This document shows positions 51,584 to 54,618 of a stretch of 54,618 bases of DNA, one piece after another. The notes below the pieces were generated by a model that did no database searches, was not told the origin of the DNA, and saw only the letters and a list, made by a program, of their open reading frames with translations. Made by a program: the position numbers and the translations under genes. Numbering within the stretch: the first letter of the stretch is position 1; each line of letters opens with the position of its first letter. Source of the DNA: an uncultured Lachnospiraceae bacterium (lineage in GTDB: Bacteria; Bacillota; Clostridia; Lachnospirales; Lachnospiraceae); NCBI GenBank assembly GCA_902789555.1, contig CADAOF010000016.1, forward strand, positions 1 to 54,618. The letters are read 5' to 3'.

Positions 51584-52309
51584 ATGCCATCAAAACCCTC
51601 TTCCCTTACATTTTATAAAATAATTGCACTTGTCTTAACCGGTCTAGCTGTTATTATGTTGTTCTTACCCTGGATGACGGTTTCTGCTTCGATTCTGGGC
51701 AGTACTTTTCATAGAGGCGGCAACATTTTTGATATGGTTGGTGTGGACGACCTTTGGTCAGTTGCGATGCTTTTTTCGACTATCATAGCTATTGCAACTA
51801 TTATTCTTGCTGTCATTGGTATCTTTAAAGACCGCAAGTTTTATGTTCTTCCATTGGCAGCAATGGGGATTATTATGTTTTTACTTGTAGGTTTCCGGTT
51901 GTTACAGACAAAATCTTCAATGGATTTGGATAATAATATATTCGTTGGCTTTGTGAGCATCAATATTGGAGTAGGTGCTTGGCTGTTTCTGGCTTTTAGT
52001 CTTGGTGCTTTGGGTGTTTTATGTTTCGAGGATTATAAAAAAGGTCACAAAGTTTTTGATTTCTCCAACCATCAAAATGTTTCATTTGCCGAACAGAACG
52101 AGAGGAATCTTGGCGGTTGGACTTGCCCCGTCTGCGGAGCTGAGTGTGCTAGGAATCAACTCATATGTATCGCTTGCGGAGCCACAAAACCGGAACCGAT
52201 TATTTGTCCTAAATGCAGAGCAAGGAACACTGAGGACGCCGTATTTTGCACAAATTGCGGTCAACGGATACCGGAAGAGTTCGACTATGACGAACATCAA
52301 CCCTTTTGA
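51584..52309 (+). CDS. Four-helix membrane protein with C-terminal zinc ribbons
   Basis: A 241-residue protein with four membrane helices (about 10-30, 60-85, 88-108, 130-152) and two to three zinc-ribbon units in the last 80 residues (CPVCGAEC, LICIACGA, CPKCRA, VFCTNCGQ). The ribbons should lie in the cytoplasm. AT-rich and weakly supported by its ribosome binding site. It ends 27 bases before the nucleotide-cyclase-like gene, so the two may work together. Function unknown. Confidence 0.7.
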   Translation: MPSKPSSLTFYKIIALVLTGLAVIMLFLPWMTVSASILGSTFHRGGNIFDMVGVDDLWSVAMLFSTIIAIATIILAVIGIFKDRKFYVLPLAAMGIIMFLLVGFRLLQTKSSMDLDNNIFVGFVSINIGVGAWLFLAFSLGALGVLCFEDYKKGHKVFDFSNHQNVSFAEQNERNLGGWTCPVCGAECARNQLICIACGATKPEPIICPKCRARNTEDAVFCTNCGQRIPEEFDYDEHQPF

Positions 52310-52336
52310 ATGCTATAACAAAGACTGAGTGGTGCT

Positions 52337-53185
52337 ATGGAATACGAAAAACGAATAGTGTGCTATTTGGACATATTAGGCTTTAAGAATATGATCTATG
52401 AAAGCGCCAAGAATGGTCATATTAGAGAAAGAATTTTTAAACTCCTGGAAGATGTAAAGGGCATTCATCAGAACTTTCAAGTGAGCCGTGAATATACGGT
52501 TGTTCCTGAGAAAGAATTTGTAGATGGCTTTACCCCGAAAAACGTATTCGACTCAGGGCTGCAATCTGAAATGTCATTCTTTTCTGATAGTATAATCTTT
52601 TCTTATAAAATGACTCAGAAAAGAAAAGACTTAATGGATATTCATATTGTATTGCATGAAATTAGCTTTTTTGCTTTTCAATTACTGGCAATGGGCTTTT
52701 TTGCACGAGGGGGAATGGTGTTTGGAGACGTTTATCATAAAGATAATGTCTGTTTCGGCCCGGCACTCGTAAAAGCTGTTTTATTAGAGGAAAAGGCTGT
52801 GCATCCCAGAATATCCATTGATCCTTTGTTTTTCAATCCCGAATCTCCGGATTCAGTGTATTATGGAAGGAAGAACATATTTAAACATAACCGGGATTTT
52901 ATTGAGGACACTTATCATTGTGTGGATATTTTCGAAGGGCAACAAAGCAGTAATGATATTTACAGCATCCGTTTGGATAAGAACCTGGTCCACTATTTAG
53001 ATATTTTAGATATCAATATTGATCGCAATATGGCGAGAGCATTGCATATTAAATCAGTTATTGAAAAAGAATTGAAAAAAGATTATCCACCGCATATTGC
53101 AGAAAAATATCAGTGGATGAAAGATTACTATAACTCGATTGTTTGGAATGTTCAGTGCATGGACGGGGGTAAAATAGAAATCTAA
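52337..53185 (+). CDS. Divergent class III nucleotide-cyclase-like protein
   Basis: A 282-residue soluble protein. Its layout matches class III adenylate/guanylate cyclases: D12 in CYLDILGF (metal Asp 1), D84 in FFSDSIIF (metal Asp 2), R124-G-G-M-V-F-G-D (the RxGIHxG-like turn) and FGPALVKAVLLEE where classical cyclases have VNxAxRLE. The Asn and Arg of the usual transition-state pair are replaced by Lys and Leu, so it could make an unusual cyclic nucleotide, bind NTP only or be inactive. Cyclases of this fold drive Pycsar defence, but no cyclic-nucleotide-binding partner is recognised. The gene is markedly AT-rich. Confidence 0.6.
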   Translation: MEYEKRIVCYLDILGFKNMIYESAKNGHIRERIFKLLEDVKGIHQNFQVSREYTVVPEKEFVDGFTPKNVFDSGLQSEMSFFSDSIIFSYKMTQKRKDLMDIHIVLHEISFFAFQLLAMGFFARGGMVFGDVYHKDNVCFGPALVKAVLLEEKAVHPRISIDPLFFNPESPDSVYYGRKNIFKHNRDFIEDTYHCVDIFEGQQSSNDIYSIRLDKNLVHYLDILDINIDRNMARALHIKSVIEKELKKDYPPHIAEKYQWMKDYYNSIVWNVQCMDGGKIEI

Positions 53186-53242
53186 TAATTATCAAATGCA
53201 TCGAACCGCACTGGATCATTATGGGTGAAGTGCAGTCTGTGT

Positions 53243-53248
53243 TATAAT
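53243..53248 (+). promoter_or_regulatory. Promoter -10 box of the alcohol dehydrogenase
   Basis: TATAAT at 53243-53248 precedes AGGGAGG and ATG 53279; no good -35 box is seen at 17-18 bases. Confidence 0.45.
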
Positions 53249-53278
53249 TGATCTGAGAAACTGCAGGGAGGTATTGTT

Positions 53279-54478
53279 ATGCAGAAATTCACGTACTATG
53301 CGCCGACGGAGATCGTGTTCGGTCCCGCGGCGGAAGACCGTACGGCGGAACTCGTTAAGAAATACGGCGGAAGCCGCGTGCTGCTTATCTACGGCGGCAA
53401 GTCTGCCGAAAAGAGCGGCCTCTTGGGCCGTGTGAAGGAGAACCTCAAGGCGGCCGGGATCGAGGTCCTTGCCATGGGCGGCGTCGTGCCGAACCCGTTA
53501 GTTTCGACGGCAGTGAAAATGGCTGAAGAAGGAAAGCGTTTCGGCGCCGATTTCGTACTGGCGGTCGGCGGCGGGAGCGTCATCGATACCGCGAAGGCCG
53601 TGGCACATGCCATTGCCGCGCCGGAGCATGAGATCTGGGATTTCTGGACCGGAACGAAGGTGCAGGCGAGCCTCCCGAAGGGGGCCATCCTGACCATTTC
53701 CGCGGCCGGAAGCGAGACCAGCAATTCCTCCGTGCTGACGAACGATCTGCTGGATGCGCCCACGAAGCGCGGGATCAATACGGATTTCAACCGCTGCAAG
53801 TTTGCGATCATGAATCCGGAATTGACCATGACGCTGCCGCTGTATCAGATCGGCGCAGGTGCGGCCGATATCTTCATGCACACCTCCGAGCGCTATTTCG
53901 CGGCGATCCTGGGCAATCACCTGACCGACGAGATCGCGGAAGGCCTGTTCCGCGACATCATCAAATACGGACCGCGCGGCGTGGCCGATCCGAAGGATTA
54001 CGAGGCCATGAGTGAGATCATGTGGTGCGGCAGCGTGTCGCACGTGGGGCTCACCGGCATCGGGGCGCAGGGCGATACGCCGCGGGAAGGCGACTGGGCC
54101 TGCCATCAGCTGGGCATGGCCATTTCAGCGCTGTACGATTCGACGCACGGTGCGACGCTGACGGCTGTCTGGGCGGCCTGGAGCCGCTATGTGAAGGAGG
54201 CGAACGTCGCCCGCTTCGCGCAGTTTGCCCGGAAGGTCTACGGCGTGACGGAGGCCGACGATGAGAAGGCCGCGGAAGAAGGGATCCTTCGGACGAATGC
54301 GTTCTTCCGGAGCCTCGGCATGCCGCTCAGCCTTACGGAGCTGCTGGGACACGAACCCACGGACGAAGAGATCGAGAAGATCGCTTGGGAGTGCACCTTC
54401 GGCCGCAAGCGGACCATCGGGGCCTTCAAGGTCCTCGGCTACGACGACATCGTGGCCATTTACAAGGCCTGCCGCTGA
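53279..54478 (+). CDS. Iron-containing alcohol dehydrogenase (butanol dehydrogenase type)
   Basis: A 399-residue cytoplasmic NAD(P)-dependent alcohol dehydrogenase of the iron-containing family (BdhA/YqhD type). The nucleotide-binding motif is AVGGGSVIDTAKAVAH; metal-binding Asp/His lie in AGAADIFMHTSE and DSTHGATLTAVW. It would reduce aldehydes to alcohols in fermentation. GGGAGG precedes ATG 53279. Its higher GC and codon use again resemble the core chromosome, so the accessory island ends near 53.2 kb. Confidence 0.92.
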   Translation: MQKFTYYAPTEIVFGPAAEDRTAELVKKYGGSRVLLIYGGKSAEKSGLLGRVKENLKAAGIEVLAMGGVVPNPLVSTAVKMAEEGKRFGADFVLAVGGGSVIDTAKAVAHAIAAPEHEIWDFWTGTKVQASLPKGAILTISAAGSETSNSSVLTNDLLDAPTKRGINTDFNRCKFAIMNPELTMTLPLYQIGAGAADIFMHTSERYFAAILGNHLTDEIAEGLFRDIIKYGPRGVADPKDYEAMSEIMWCGSVSHVGLTGIGAQGDTPREGDWACHQLGMAISALYDSTHGATLTAVWAAWSRYVKEANVARFAQFARKVYGVTEADDEKAAEEGILRTNAFFRSLGMPLSLTELLGHEPTDEEIEKIAWECTFGRKRTIGAFKVLGYDDIVAIYKACR

Positions 54479-54526
54479 GAACCCGCCGGCACTGCCGGAA
54501 TATGAAAAACAGGCTGCTTAGATATG

Positions 54527-54560
54527 TACCCTCTTTACTGGACAACCAGTAAGGAGGGTA
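54527..54560 (+). promoter_or_regulatory. Hairpin sequestering the transposase ribosome binding site
   Basis: TACCCTCTTTACTGG (54527-54541) and CCAGTAAGGAGGGTA (54546-54560) pair at 14 of 15 positions plus one G-T pair around a 4-base loop. The 3' arm contains the AAGGAGG of the next ORF, so transcripts reading in from outside would hide it. This is a known way for insertion sequences to avoid activation by neighbouring promoters. Confidence 0.7.
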
Positions 54561-54567
54561 TATTCTT

Positions 54568-54618
54568 ATGCGTTACAGTTATGAGTACAAGCGGAAATGC
54601 GTTGAGCTGTACAGGGAA
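54568..54618 (+). mobile_element. Insertion sequence, first 17 codons of a transposase (partial)
   Basis: ATG 54568 opens MRYSYEYKRKCVELYRE, which resembles the helix-turn-helix start of IS3-type (OrfA) and related transposases. The gene runs off the right window edge. The left end of the element should lie between 54479 and 54527; no terminal repeat can be verified here. Confidence 0.7.

Overview
The window looks like a chromosomal segment of a Gram-positive, gut-type Bacillota (Clostridia, most like Lachnospiraceae). The signs are AGGAGG-type ribosome binding sites before most starts, TTGACA/TATAAT promoters with 17-base spacers, lipoproteins with LxxC lipoboxes and Ser/Thr/Glu-rich linkers, an ECF-type sigma factor with a TGCAAC/CGTTAT promoter, and many glycan-uptake genes (two GPH symporters, a MalEFG-type ABC operon, GH13, GH31 and GH36 enzymes). 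The assignment is inference from gene content and style; no marker gene is present.

Layout. 0-5 kb: the end of a GNAT gene, then a GNAT-serine hydrolase fusion preceded by a long leader with a 9-codon ORF and two terminator-like hairpins, a second serine hydrolase, two tiny overlapping ORFs and a lipoprotein. 5-11 kb: a STAND/TPR ATPase, a MATE transporter, and a divergent pair of broken genes (a zinc-ribbon protein with two compensating frameshifts and an mscS with one). 11-14.5 kb: a three-gene operon of a 42-residue protein, a membrane-fused sigma factor and an OmpA-domain lipoprotein. 14.7-22.4 kb: MFS, Pr6Pr, esterase and ATP-grasp genes, then comB, flavodoxin and several small membrane proteins. 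22.4-30.3 kb: sugar utilisation (GPH symporter + GH36 alpha-galactosidase; carboxylesterase + GH31; a second GPH symporter). 30.4-37.6 kb: serine acetyltransferase, a sulfatase/LTA-synthase-like enzyme, a Na/Pi cotransporter and an ABC exporter fused to a GNAT domain. 37.6-45 kb: a surface GH13 amylase facing a maltodextrin-type ABC operon whose binding protein carries two tandem starch-binding-like repeats.

45.4-53.2 kb is a visibly more AT-rich accessory island: a PD-(D/E)XK nuclease-DUF2075 helicase, a MazG-like pyrophosphatase, a Cys-His-Asp transglutaminase-like protein, a NERD nuclease-like membrane protein, an HNH nuclease overlapping a methyltransferase, a membrane zinc-ribbon protein and a divergent class III nucleotide-cyclase-like protein. 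This is the best place to look for an undescribed (possibly anti-phage) system, although the patchy base composition suggests it was assembled in several steps. The window ends with an iron-containing alcohol dehydrogenase and the first 17 codons of an insertion-sequence transposase whose ribosome binding site lies in a strong hairpin.

How genes work together: the GH13 lipoprotein would cut starch at the surface, the binding protein would capture the products, and the two permeases plus the MsmX/UgpC-type ATPase would import them. The two GPH symporters would import other glycosides for the cytoplasmic GH36 and GH31 enzymes. The sigma operon probably controls itself and the envelope lipoprotein encoded with it.
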